Assembly (NCBI GenBank): GCA_034508935.3
Contig: CM067454.1
Location: 40,930,644-40,994,643 of the forward strand
Origin: Berghia stephanieae
Taxonomy: Eukaryota; Mollusca; Gastropoda; Nudibranchia; Aeolidiidae
Reading direction: 5' to 3'
DNA length: 64,000 nt
Below the pieces are notes generated by a model. It worked only from the letters and a program-made list of their open reading frames with translations, was not told where the DNA came from and did not search any database. Position 1 is the first letter of the stretch; each line of letters begins with the position of its first letter. The position numbers and the translations under genes were made by a program. Of this stretch, positions 23,521-34,170 are shown one piece after another.

Positions 23521-23699
23521 TAATTTTTTTTAAAGATTATTGGCGGACAAGCGGACAACAGGTCACGGAGCCATAGAAAGAGGAATAGTGAATCTCGAAT
23601 TAGAAAATCGCGCACTAAAACAAAGCTAGGCGAAAACCTATTGGAAATGAGCAAGACAAACGTAAAGTAATTACTAGAGAGCTTGATGGGCAAAACCAG

Positions 23700-23818
23700 G
23701 GAGCTCTTACATACTCTTACTGTCTGTTCACCTAGGGCAAAACCCATGGTGGCAAATAGGAAACATTTGGTGTGTCAAGTGAGCGCTCTACCAACTGAGC
23801 TATCCGGACTCCCTAGTA
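23700..23818 (-). repeat. tRNA-like SINE head fragment (family B)
   Basis: The minus strand reads GGGAGTCCGGATAGCTCAGT TGGTAGAGCGCTCACTTGAC, a tRNA A-box region as in family B. Most of the body is absent. Confidence 0.55.
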
Positions 23819-23906
23819 AATCAGGTAACAAAATCAAGTTGATTTCAAATCCTTGAATCGATGTTAGAGGCTGAGACTTACACCAGTTTTCTGTCGTAAC
23901 TATTAA

Positions 23907-24020
23907 AAAAAAAAAGTGGCAAAAACAAAACGAAACAACATAACAAAACAACAAACCCCAACAAAAACAAAACCAATTTTAAAAAATAAAAACAACAACC
24001 AAACAAAACACAACCTCCCA

Positions 24021-24055
<35 letters not shown>

Positions 24056-24150
24056 AGAAAAAAACCAACAAGAACAACAACAAAACAAAAAGACCCCGCC
24101 CCCCTCCCCACCCCCCCCCCCCCCCCCCAAAACAAACAATTAAACAAAAT
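23907..24150. repeat. A/C-rich low-complexity tract
   Basis: AAC-rich sequence with a run of about 30 A (24021-24053) and a run of about 20 C (24108-24128). Proline, lysine, glycine and phenylalanine frames through it are not genes. Confidence 0.9.
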
Positions 24151-24171
24151 CAACACGTATTTAAAATTTTA

Positions 24172-24323
24172 GCCAGAAAACTCGTCCTTCAAATATCGAT
24201 CTCAACTTGTCAAAAAAATCAAACCTGGGACTTAACGGAATGAAGTCTCAGGTTTGAGAGTTCTTGACAAGAATGCGGTCATTTCAATCTTTCGATATTT
24301 GAAGGATGAGCTCTATGGCCAAA
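24172..24323. mobile_element. Short palindromic MITE-like element
   Basis: An imperfect hairpin about 150 bp long. Left arm: CTCGTCCTTCAAATATCGAT, CTTGTCAA, TCAAACCTGGGACTT. Right arm: GAAGTCTCAGGTTTGAG, TTCTTGACAAG, CGATATTTGAAGGATGAG. No coding capacity. Confidence 0.6.
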
Positions 24324-24627
24324 TGTTTAAATACGTCTTTTTTTGTCAGAGTTGTGCGTATTGACTGTGAAAGATGACACATCTGGTGTATTGCTCAATA
24401 CCATCAATGACGTCATACTCAATACCCTTCTTCACCCAACGATGCCGCCTTCAGGCTCGTACATTTATAAGTGAAGAAATAAAATAAATAAATCAATCAA
24501 TCAATAAATAGGACATTATAACATAAGCCTCTGTCAATACGAGGAATGCTTTTAAACAAGATTATTGGAACCCGCAACGACGAATTGTCTCCCGTGATTT
24601 TTGATTGAGCAGGAGAATTGCGTTTAT

Positions 24628-24629
24628 GG

Positions 24630-24693
<64 letters not shown>

Positions 24694-24770
24694 AATAATA
24701 ATAACAATAATAATAATAAAGATACTATTGCTCCTCCTCCTATTACAACAACAACAACAACAACTACTAC
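24628..24770. repeat. (GAT)n / (AAT)n / (ACT)n compound microsatellite
   Basis: About 21 GAT units, then AAT units and CTC/ACA/ACT units. It forms the left flank of the mariner insertion. Confidence 0.95.
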
Positions 24771-24772
24771 TA

Positions 24773-26112
24773 CGAGGGCTCTTTCAGAAATAACCGAAAA
24801 ATGCCCATTGCTCAGCAACCAGTGGAGATTTTTTAATTCTGTAAACGACATGATATTCCTTATTTCCTTACGGATATTCCCAGAAATTATGAAGTGCATC
24901 ACTTTGCACAATGAATTTCTAGACGATTTTAAAGATGGCGGCCCACCTTGAAACTTGGTCAAAGGAGGAAATCAGAGCTGTCATACGTTTTTTGAACGCC
25001 AAAAGTCTGAATCCTACCGAAATTCATAAAGAACTTCAGAGTGTATATGATGAGCATGTTATAAGCCGTACACAAGTCTATCACTGGTGTAATTTGTTTG
25101 AAGCCGGCCATTCCGACTTGACAGACAGGGAAGGGAGAGGGCGTTCGATAACTGCGACGTCAGAAGACAATGTGAAGCGAGTTGATGAGCTTATTCGTCA
25201 AGACAGGAGGTTGAAACTTCATGAAATCGCAAGCAGTCTTGAAATTTCGGAAACTTCTGCCCATAGAATTGTATTTGATGAACTTGGCTACGGAAAAGTC
25301 AGCGCAAGATGGGTTCCTAAGCAATTGACAGACAATCATAAAGAACAAAGATTGGACATCTGCAGGGAACTTTTGAGAAGAAGCAAGAGCTCACGCAGGG
25401 TTCACGGGCATACTGCCAATGCCGGCGGAGACTTTCTAGGGTACGATGTTTTTTTTCTTGACAGCATAGTCACCGGTGATGAGACTTGGTTGCACCATTG
25501 CACCCCAGAAACAAAGCAAGATTCGATGACATGGAAACATCCATCCTCACCTGTCGCGAAGAAATTCAGTCATGCGGTCAGCAAAGAAAATAATGGGAAC
25601 TGTTTTCTGGGACAGTCGTGGTGTTATTCTGTTCGAAACCTTACAACCTGGAGAAACAATCAATGCTGCAAGGTACTGCCAAACTCTTGACAAGCTTAGG
25701 GAGGCCATTCGCAGAAAGCGCCCAGGGCAGTTGACCAACGGGGCCATTTTGCAACACGACAACGCTACACCCCACACAGCACGAGTGACGCAAGGTTGGC
25801 TAGAGAAATATGGATGGGAGATTTTGCCACACCCACCACACAGTCCAGACCTCGCACCATCTGATTATCACCTCTTGGGGCCACTGAAACGTGAGCTGGC
25901 AGGAAAGCGCTTTGATGTCGATGAAGAGCTTGTTGACCATGTGCGGAAATGGCTACAAAACCTTGACGGAAATTTCTTCCGAGAGGGTATCTATTCCATG
26001 GTGCGGCGTTGGCAGAAGTGTGTCGACAGACTTAGCTGTTACGTAGAGAAATGAAGGACGAGTCAAGGTATGAACACGTGCAAGAATTTTGTTGATAGCT
26101 TAAAAAACCTCG
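24773..26112 (+). mobile_element. Mariner-family DNA transposon, near full length
   Basis: About 1.34 kb, flanked on both sides by the TA dinucleotide expected for mariner target duplication (24771-24772, 26113-26114). The outermost bases are CGAGG at the left and CCTCG at the right; the inverted repeats beyond are weakly conserved (CGAGGGCTCTTTCAGAAATA against CGAGGTTTTTTAAGCTATCA). It sits inside an (ACT)n microsatellite, which continues on the right. It carries one transposase gene with a single frame disruption. Confidence 0.85.
24935..26054 (+). pseudogene. Mariner transposase with one frameshift
   Basis: A DDE transposase of about 345-370 residues that would cut and paste its element at TA sites in the nucleus. 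The N-terminal helix-turn-helix region runs from ETWSKEEIRAVIRFL to SRTQVYHWCNLFEAGHSDLT. The linker and second HTH end at LGYGKVSARWVPKQLT (WVP motif). The catalytic domain has VTGDETWLHH (first D), LQHDNATPHTA (second D) and HPPHSPDLAPSDYHLLG (third D, the mariner DD34D pattern). Frame 1 is lost around 25565-25590, and the downstream half continues in the next frame from SAKKIMGTVFWDS. A poly-T stretch at 25448-25456 may mark another indel (YDVFFLDS). The copy is recent but probably inactive. Alternative: sequencing error at the shift. Confidence 0.85.
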
Positions 26113-26290
<178 letters not shown>

Positions 26291-26394
26291 TCAGTGTTTA
26301 AAAAACAGTTTTTTATTTGTTTGTTTCAAGAAAAACAGGGGTTTGGCTGCTTTTTGCGAGTTGTATTATTTGAAAATGACAATAATGAAAGTTA

Positions 26395-26608
26395 AAAAAT
26401 TGGTTTGAGTTTGTAAGGCACAGAGGCAAAGATAGAGTGGTAGTGATAACAACAAGATATGAAGTGAGTAGAAAAGTGCCAGAAGACAATAGAGAATAAA
26501 AAAATTTTTCGCGGCGGTGGTGGGGTTTGAACCTGCGACCTTATTGGTACGACAACTCCGCCTGGCAGGTGAGAGCGTGGCTCTACCGTGTGAGCTATCC
26601 ACGAACAC
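26395..26608 (-). repeat. tRNA-derived SINE, family C
   Basis: The minus strand opens GTTCGTGGATAGCTCACACG GTAGAGCC (A box), then GGTTCAAACCCC (B box), a T-rich stretch and CTTCTGGCACTTTTCTACTC. The tail resembles the arms of the inverted-repeat element at 12943-14577. Confidence 0.6.
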
Positions 26609-26905
26609 AAAAATATTCGTTTCAAACCCAAAGTCATTTCTAGATCCCTATCTCACCCACTTCTTGAGATCGCCGATTCGTTCACCACCATCGCGAAGTA
26701 ATTTTGACCAGCAGTTAAGCCCAATAGCCAATATTCTCATCACAAACATATAACATAGAAACGATTAAGACATTGAGTATGCTCCGGTGTATGGGGTGAA
26801 TTTTTAATTCAGAAAAGTGAGTGGAGCAGGCACTTAGATAGTGATAGTAAGCTGTTAGAAGCTATGGACTGTAAAAGGTGATAAACAAAAATGAATATAA
26901 CAATA

Positions 26906-27112
26906 GGTTTCGAGCTCAAAACTCCTCTTCACCAAACAAAAAAATAATAATAATAAAATAAAAACATAAATACATTACTTTTAAATTCAAATAGACGGCA
27001 GATAGATATGTAAATATGTAGCACGCCCTGTTGGCTTTAGAAGGGTGTTGCGCCCTAAACGTTCCGTGTTTTGTTCTTTTTTAAAAGCTGTTATATATTT
27101 ATTTTTAGAGGT
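26906..27112. repeat. Dispersed repeat R2 with stem-GAAAC motif
   Basis: Two parts, at 26906-26932 (minus) and 27030-27112 (plus), share a stem-loop module and a following T-rich tail (TTTTGTTC...AAGCTGTTATATATTTATTT). The same tail follows the motif at 56692. Confidence 0.5.
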
Positions 27113-27320
27113 AAATATATGTGTTGAATTGTCAAAGCACAGAGTTAGAACAAACATGAAAGCCATTATCTCAAAGGGCTCAGTCTTCTATATATATGGC
27201 CCTCAAAAAACTGACCGAGTTCCCTCTCTTTGCCACTGCTGCTCCAGTTAAATTCGTCTTTGGTCATTTTCCAGTTAAATATTTACCCCGACCGAGAGGA
27301 GTGAAATCTAACCTGAGATT

Positions 27321-27354
27321 CGATTGGTTGACGATAGATTTATCCAACCAATCA
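27321..27354. promoter_or_regulatory. Palindromic pair of CCAAT boxes upstream of TOP2
   Basis: GATTGGTTG and CAACCAATC form a perfect 9-bp inverted repeat, giving two opposed CCAAT boxes whose cores are about 20 bp apart. They lie about 390 bp before the first candidate TOP2 start. NF-Y acting through inverted CCAAT boxes controls vertebrate TOP2A promoters, so a role here is plausible but inferred. Confidence 0.45.
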
Positions 27355-27715
27355 AAACTTGTTTCTCAGAACCCTTATCAAAACCGAACAAAATCTATGG
27401 CGCCGCTGGATTTCTTTAGATAAAATATTTACTTTTGATTTTCTTTTCAATAAAAATGGCAGTGTCTGTATTTTTAACTCTGTAGAAACACACCGGATTA
27501 AGTATTGTATATTTGATCAATTTGTTATCTGAGTTCTATATTTCATATCGAAGTTTGTCTTTGGCAACGTTTCTTTGTGATCGTTCTCGTCGTTTTCTGC
27601 TGGCTTGCTGTCCACAGAGGAACCGCAACTGACTTTTAGGTTTCCCTTCCATTTTATGCTTAAAATTCTTGGGTGTTTGCAACGGTCAAATAATTTTCGA
27701 CAAGGATTAAGGAAA

Positions 27716-27748
27716 ATGTCTACCGGGAATTCAGATCTAGAGTGGAAG
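27716..27748 (+). CDS. TOP2: TOP2 exon 1a (candidate first coding exon)
   Basis: Eleven codons, MSTGNSDLEWK, end in a consensus donor AAG|GTGAGT in phase 0. The next placed exon begins in phase 0 with TLFDN, so the product would read GNSDLEWK-TLFDN. This parallels the human TOP2B start, where a Gly/Asn-rich stretch and LTWV precede TLFDQ. The ATG has A at -3. An in-frame upstream ATG at 27656 lies in a poor context, and the transcription start is unknown. Confidence 0.7.
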
Positions 27749-27824
27749 GTGAGTATCTCAAATGTAATTGTTAGAGATTTGTGTTTATAAACAGAGCCGG
27801 GTATGGATTATCGGTCTTTTAACT

Positions 27825-27836
27825 GGTCACGTGACC
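27825..27836. promoter_or_regulatory. Palindromic E-box GGTCACGTGACC
   Basis: A perfect 12-bp palindrome with a CACGTG core, the USF/MYC/TFE-type site. It lies between the two candidate first exons of TOP2 and 133 bp before the second start codon. Confidence 0.5.
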
Positions 27837-27968
27837 TGTCTTATTCATTCACAGCTGAGAGGGCGGTCAAATTGAATTGTTCGTTTAGATTGCTCTTCGC
27901 TACGGCGACTAGGACTAGGTGGCATTTTTATTCTTTCAATTTTAAATTTATAAACTGCACTTTTTAAA

Positions 27969-27998
27969 ATGGCAAGCAACATGGACGGGCCTCTAAAG
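27969..27998 (+). CDS. TOP2: TOP2 exon 1b (alternative first coding exon)
   Basis: Ten codons, MASNMDGPLK, end at AAG|GTAAAT, also in phase 0 and so compatible with exon 2. It lies 220 bp after exon 1a and shares no sequence with it. It could be an alternative promoter product, or a chance ATG with a donor. AAA precedes the ATG (TTAAAATGG), a good context. No upstream acceptor is required if transcription starts locally. Confidence 0.45.
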
Positions 27999-28532
27999 GT
28001 AAATTTGCATTTTTTTTGGGGTCACCTAACGTTGATTTGGTTCCCAACGTCAAGTCCAAGTCGTGAGAATCACTGTCTGAGACTGAGAAGTGAGTGAGTG
28101 AAGTATTCATCATTCATGGCATGATGATGGCCATGGTATTCGTTATGATATAAATATATACCAGCTTAAATGGTATGTGTAGCTGGTGACAAACTCCGAT
28201 GCCAGAGTGAGTGAATGAGAATGGTTATCTGCTGTACTGTGATGTACTGCTACTGGTTATTATAATTATAACGTATGCACCTCCGCTGACGGTGTATCTT
28301 AATGGATCGTTTTTATACACCTCCGTCACGCATGCGCATCCCACCCAATTTCATCAGCGATATTGTTTCTGTATTGGGACGTGGCGAAAGTTATATTGTG
28401 ACATCTGTAGGATGTTTTTGTTAATAAATTTAATAATAATTTTAAAAATCGAAATATAAAATCAGAAAACAGAAGTTGCATTGAAGGTAAAATAATGTTT
28501 TACAAAGACCTTATTAAATGTGATGAACAGTC

Positions 28533-28606
28533 AGGTGGCTCCGTAGCGCAGTGGACAAGCTGTCAGACTCTAACCTTGAAGGTACCGGGTTCGATTCCCA
28601 TTGTAG
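28533..28606 (+). repeat. tRNA-like sequence, probably a SINE head
   Basis: GGCTCCGTAGCGCAGTGGAC carries an A box and CCGGGTTCGATTCCC a B box. The 5' GGCTCCG cannot pair with the sequence after the B box, so there is no acceptor stem. A T-rich region follows. It is best read as a tRNA-derived repeat head rather than a functional tRNA gene. Confidence 0.5.
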
Positions 28607-28771
28607 ATATTTTAAAAAAAATTTACTTTATTTTTGTTTGCTTTTTTTTCTTTCTTTTTATTTTTTCAAAAATTTCGATTTTAATTTTCTAAAATTATTT
28701 ATTTATTTGAGATCAGTATTTGTGTGCCATGTTTCTTTTTACTTTTGATTTTTTAAATTATTGTTATTATT

Positions 28772-29702
28772 CAGGCCTGTAAATCTTCCGTCTATTGTCG
28801 GATTTCCGACAGTACGATTTTGCTCTTAAGTGCTAATATTAAAAAAAAATAATAATAGTAAAAATAAAATTCGTAACGTCAAAGGACAGAACCAATAAAA
28901 AAGAAAATAAAAGACTTTTATTTCGTTTCTCGATAAGAATAGATGTTATTCCATTTCAAATGCTGACTTAAAAATTTTTTTTTTAAATTTAAATTTTCTT
29001 TTGTCGCATCTAGGACAAAACAAAACTTGCCGTCTAGCTGTTAGCTATAATATTATCATGCCACCTAGACGTGGATGTATTCACTGTCTGGCTACTGTGC
29101 CACAGCCAGCGAGAGTGGGTCGCGAAGTTCGTGCGAGTCGTTTTCACACACACTCTGAGTCAGTAAATAACGCACACACAGAAGTGTGTCGTACCGGACC
29201 GGAAGGTTTCTCTCTATTTTGCTACCAATACACATGCATATCTCCGGTTCTTATTTCTCAGTCTCTATATTTTTTTGGTTCAGTCCGGATGTGAGACGGA
29301 AAAAAAATAATGCGAAATAATTATTTTTCTTCGAAATATATATTCTTGTTCGAAAGCTGTCACACGACCGCACCACCTCCTCTTCTACTTCTTCTTCTTC
29401 TTCTTCTTCTTCTACGACTACTACTTCTTCTATAAGAATTAATCCAAATAAACGAAAGAATCAGCGTAAACATTTGACACAAACAGGAGCGAAGATACGC
29501 AGCTTCCTGTGTCAAGCACGAGATACACATCATTCAAAAGGGTATGAATTGTTCTCTTTTCATTTTACTAACTCAGTGACATGATTTGACTAGTCAATTG
29601 ACGTGTCATATCTGTGTTGTGTCCATATTTTTGTCCTGTTGTGTCTATTTTCGCGTGTTCAAGAAGTTCTGACAATTTGTTCACTAACCTTTTACAGGCC
29701 TG
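28772..29702. mobile_element. hAT-like non-autonomous DNA element 1
   Basis: Inverted termini CAGGCCTGTAAA and TTTACAGGCCTG bound 931 bp, flanked on both sides by TATTATT (7 bp, in AT-rich context). CAG...CTG ends with a 7-8-bp duplication suggest hAT. A 97-codon frame at 29001-29294 (with MPPRRGCIHC) is not recognised. It lies in TOP2 intron 1. Confidence 0.6.
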
Positions 29703-29839
29703 TATTATTCATTAATTTATTATCATTGTATAAACAAATGTACATCAGTAATCACTAATCAGCGTGCTAAACTACAATCTAAAACTATTTAAACCTCATT
29801 GACGTATGCAGCAGCATTTTCATTAATCTACCATCACCG

Positions 29840-29967
29840 CCAACGGAGGTGCCTAAAAACAGTGCGTTTTTGTACACCTCCAATGGAGGTGCATAAAAAT
29901 GGTGCGTTTTTGTACACCTCCAATAGAGGTGCATAAAAACGCCACATTATTATTATTATTATTATTA
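29840..29967. repeat. About 45-bp repeat and (ATT)n
   Basis: Three partial copies of a unit containing GGAGGTGCATAAAAA, GTGCGTTTTTGTACACCTCC, with a complementary CACCTCC/GGAGGTG motif, followed by ATT repeats. Confidence 0.6.
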
Positions 29968-31202
29968 TAGACCTGTAAATTCTCAGTCCATTAACTGAAA
30001 TCAGTCAATTTGTCAAATTCAAATATTTAAAAAAAAAAAGGAAAGAAAGAAAGAATTCACAAATCTTAGTCGAATGACTGTAAAGTAATTAGGAGTGTTC
30101 CATAACGCTACGCATAGCTCATGGGAGCCGTTTATATTAATGATGGATTTATTGCAAAGGCTAAGCGGCGCTTTTTAGAATTGCCGTGACTGAACACATC
30201 CCAGTGTAATTTCACACAGCCTTCGTTAAATTATTCTTTCACTTTCCAACCTGTCGTGATCCCAACGGTAGCCAATTTTAACTGAGCCGCCGAGCGATAA
30301 ATTTCACTGTTTCATCTAAGCCAAAATTGACCACATTTACAAGCTGGGTTTTAAAAGTATAAAAAAAGTAAAATGCGAATGCCGGAAGTAACATCTCTAG
30401 TAGATGATGGAGACACCTTTAAATCGAAAGTCAGGTTAGGATAGATTGCTACAAGCACATTTCGATTGCCTCATGTTGTAAACAAACTGGTTGACAGTTT
30501 CTTCACTGATTGGGTACCTGATTATAAGGAACAATGGTAAGTAGCCTAATTAATTCCCGTGCAAATCAGGACGTTTTCTGCCATTGTTTTGCTCAAGCCC
30601 GAGCGAGCTTGCTGTTTTGTGGTTATTTACCTTCATTTCGATTCTTTGAATTTTTCCGCTACGCCTGCCGTAGTTTCTTCATTGTGATGATAATTCGCTT
30701 CTACTTAATAATTCAGTGTATTGGCCAGAAGTCATATTTATTTAAGTTTTTTTTTTTTCTGTCATTAACTGATTGAAAATCAAGTTTGCTCATTGCTATA
30801 TTATTCTTATGTTCTCACAATGCCTGAGCTGTTCGTGGATCGCAATTCAGACTTGTCGAGCATCGATAAAGATGTGACGAATAAATTCAATTGGTCATGG
30901 CTAGAAGTTAAAGATGATAATGGTGATTATTTTTCTGACTATGTCAGAAAAATTCCAGAGGCAAGAATATGACTTTGATGAAGTCATCTTTACCTATATG
31001 AATGACATGCTTATTTAGCATTCCTTCTACATCACATTATGGCAGTCATACATACTTCCAGTAAGAAATAACACCCACTATTTTAATGTATTGTATTTAT
31101 CACTCTCCTCTCCAGTGATGCCCTTATTTTTAAAAAAATAATTGAATCTTCGGTTTGTCGAAGAGTTTCAGTCAATTTTTGTAGAGCTCATTTACAGGTC
31201 TG
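29968..31202 (+). mobile_element. hAT-like DNA element 2 with a BED/zinc-finger-like ORF start
   Basis: About 1.24 kb bounded by (T)AGACCTGTAAAT and ATTTACAGGTCTG, the same terminal family as the element at 28772. At 30821-30970 it encodes MPELFVDRNSDLSSIDKDVT, then FNWSWLEVKDDNGDYFSDYV RKIPEA and a stop. I associate the block WSWLE..DNGDY.SDYVRKI with N-termini of transposon-derived zinc-finger proteins. The element is flanked by ATT repeats, so its target duplication cannot be fixed. It lies in TOP2 intron 1. Confidence 0.55.
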
Positions 31203-31284
31203 TTATTATTATTATTCTCTTCTTCTTCTTCTTCTTATTATTATTATGTGGGCGGATTTCTATCAACACGTTTTGGCACAAACT

Positions 31285-31466
31285 CGGGGACCCAAATAAT
31301 TTTGGGGGTTTGGGAAGGGAGGAACTTTCTTTTTTTTTTTTAAGTCCCCCCTCCCAAACCCCCTACTAGACTTTAAAAAAAAAAGTTTCCCCCCTCCCAA
31401 ACCCCCTACTAGACTTTAAAAAAAAAGTTTCCCCCCTCCCAAACCCCAAATATTATTTGGGTCCCG
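31285..31466. repeat. Imperfect palindrome with tandem C-rich unit
   Basis: The left arm CGGGGACCCAAATAATTTTG and the right arm ATATTATTTGGGTCCCG are complementary. Between them a 44-bp unit, AAAAGTTTCCCCCCTCCCAA plus ACCCCCTACTAGACTTT, is repeated twice. Confidence 0.7.
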
Positions 31467-32240
31467 ACCCACGTTTTTACCAGCACAGTAAGCAGCATTT
31501 TCTAAGCACTTAATTGCGTATCACGACCAAAATTGGCCACACAGAATCATTTTTCTATTAATTTTATTTTTTAAAATTGCAAATTATTTCCAGGTCTATT
31601 TAATTTTTTGTGGGGTGGGGAATGCTATGAAATTTGACCGATGGGTTTTCAAGGGAGTCACTGTTGAGTTGCGGGTGGTTGGATGGGAGCATCACCCTTG
31701 AATCATATACCTATGATGTTCGCATGGGTGTACGATCCGATAGTGATGTCGTTTCTTCTTCTCTTTACTAGCCTATCCTGCTTCTTTGGTTTGTGATTGT
31801 ATTTTTGACAGGGGATATTTTTTTTTCTGTAAATCTTCTGCCTGTTTGTTCTTGGTTATTTATAATTAGCTTATGATATCTTTAAGTTATGATTTTGATT
31901 TACATTTGTACTATTTTTGTTAGATTGCTTGTTTTTTTGTTTCAGCGGTCTCTCATATAACCTCAATTGTGTTGGAAGAGACCTAAAGCAACAAACAAAC
32001 AAACAAACAAATCACTGTTGAGTTTCGGCCCTGCCCTGCATAAAGCAATAAGTTGGTTTTTGATGATCAGTTATCCCAGCCCTCTGGAAAACACAAATAT
32101 TTTGCTTTTCATCGCCTATTTTTCAGTTTTTGCATCTTTGCATACTTGCATTGTAGAAAAGTTCACTATAAATACTCAATTAAAGTAAGGACCACAACAT
32201 CAACAACATCATGTCCCTCCCATCACTACTACTATTCAGT

Positions 32241-32313
32241 CGTCTTAAGAAGAAAGACCGTTTGTTTATTGTAAAGAGGCCACATACGGCTCACAGTCTT
32301 TTTCCTTAAGACG
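32241..32313. mobile_element. 73-bp hairpin (mini-MITE)
   Basis: The ends CGTCTTAAGAAGAAAGAC and GTCTTTTTCCTTAAGACG are inverted repeats around a loop of about 37 nt. It sits in an ACT-rich tract. It is a very short MITE or a simple foldback; a small-RNA hairpin is possible but unsupported. Confidence 0.5.
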
Positions 32314-32469
32314 GCATTATTACTACAACAACTACAACCACCACCATTACACAGTGATGCCAAAACTCTGGTTTCACTGGGGAAAAAAATCCAGTCTGGA
32401 GCAAAGAGTTTCGGGTTATGGGCAACTTCTGTCAAATTCTGATGAGGTCAAATTGTTCCAAGTTCCAGG

Positions 32470-34170
32470 GATACCTCCCTCCCACCCTCCAACCACCACA
32501 TCATCGTCACTCCCACTACTACTACCACCACAATCACCACGTCACGACTACCCCTACTACTACAGCCACCATCACGACTAATAGAACCATCATCATCACT
32601 ACCACTAACTACAACCACCATCACCACGTCATCACTACCACCACCACTACATAATCGTCACTGCCACTACTATTACAGTCTCCACCACCACAACATCATC
32701 ATCACTACCGCTACTACTACAACCACCACCACATAATCATCTCTACAACAACTGCTACTGCTACTACTACAACCACCAACATCATCATCACTACCACTAC
32801 TACTACTACAACTACAACTGCCAACAACCATCACATCATCATCACTACCTCTACTACTACAACCACCGCATCATCATCACTACCTCTACAACTACAACAC
32901 CAACACCACATCATTATCATTATCACTACCACCACTACTACAACCACCACCACATCATCATCATCACTACCACTACTACTACTACAATCATTACCATGGC
33001 TGCTACAACCACCACCAACACCCCCACATAATTATCACTACCACTACTACATCCAATACTACCACATCATCTTAACTTACACTTCTACAACCACCATCAG
33101 CACCAATACTACTACCAAAACCACAACTACAAGATCATCATTACTACTGTCATGGTCTCAAGTGAGTAAAGAGCTACTCGACTATGCATAAAGATCTATG
33201 TAGAATGAGGCCCCAGAATTTACTAGTTACTATAAATGAAAAACAACGATTTGTTTACAATGAAATAAAAATAATGATGAAATTTAATTAAAAGAGATAA
33301 ACAATGATCGTGGCAGTTACAAATAGAGATATGAATATTTTACGTAACTTATGATAATATGTCAGGTTCATAAGTTTACGTTTCCAGGCAATTGATGGGC
33401 TTGGATGATCTATTCCTCTGATAACAGGATCGGACTCGTAAAATTCCACTTCCAGGCAATTGGTAAGAAGTTATTGTGAAGTCCTTTGACAGCGGGCTTG
33501 GGTTTGATCCTTGAAGATTATACAATCAAAGTTAAAAGCTCCGGCGTCTTAATGGTGTAGATATAATATCTACAAAGTCCCAAAAGATAAAAATCTTACA
33601 ATATATATATAGGAATAGAGTGACTGGCCGTCCGGCATAGATTGTGGAGAGAAAGTGAGTGTCAAATGTTAGACCTATCAGCTTTTATAATAAGTGGCTA
33701 CGTGACAGAATGTAGAACGAAAAGTATTCACTAATTAGAAATTAATTCGAGGGAAGGCTATAAAAGGAAAGACGATCTAATATTAGAAGGTAAAGTTTAT
33801 CTAAGCCTACTGAAATATAACTGGAGTGAGATGAATTCAGTTCTTAATAAAATAAAATTTAATAAGATAATTGTGAACAGCCTTTACTGTGACAACTACC
33901 ACTACTACATTGAACTTCCTCTGAGTGGTGACTGAAATTCCTGTGAGCCAAATTTACAGTTGGCGTCTCTGCATTACATCATCATTCCTACTACCACAAC
34001 TACAACGACCACAAACACATCATCATTCCTCTCAACATATCTGCAACTGCCACCCCAATCATTAACTATTCCCACCATCTTCACTGCAACCTTTGATACT
34101 ACAAGCACCACAACCACTGCATCATCATCATTCCAATTACTATTTCTACAGCCACCACTTTACAAAACTT
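32470..34170. repeat. Imperfect ACT/ACC/ATC-rich satellite, TOP2 intron 1
   Basis: A long degenerate trinucleotide tract (CATCATCACTACCACTACTA and relatives) is interrupted at 33148-33894 by a solo LTR. Thr/His/Ser frames here are repeat artefacts. Confidence 0.85.
33148..33894. mobile_element. Solo LTR
   Basis: A 747-bp insertion in the ACT-rich tract that begins TGTCATGG and ends ACTGTGACA, giving inverted TGTCA/TGACA termini. It is flanked by ACTAC on both sides (33143-33147 and 33895-33899), the 5-bp duplication expected of an LTR integrase. The tract itself contains ACTAC, so the duplication alone is weak evidence. Inside are a TATA-like CTATAAAAGG near 33750 and AATAAAATAAAA near 33847. 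No internal region is present, so it is an old recombined copy. Confidence 0.6.

Noticed and set aside
23878-24156. Glycine/phenylalanine-rich minus-strand frames
   Set aside because: Translations of poly-A and poly-C low-complexity DNA.
28533-28606. Functional tRNA gene
   Set aside because: A and B boxes are present, but the 5' and 3' ends do not pair into an acceptor stem and no clean anticodon loop is seen. A SINE head is more likely.
29001-29294. Possible small host gene starting MSHLGQNKTC
   Set aside because: It lies wholly inside a non-autonomous hAT-like element in a TOP2 intron, and no domain is recognisable.
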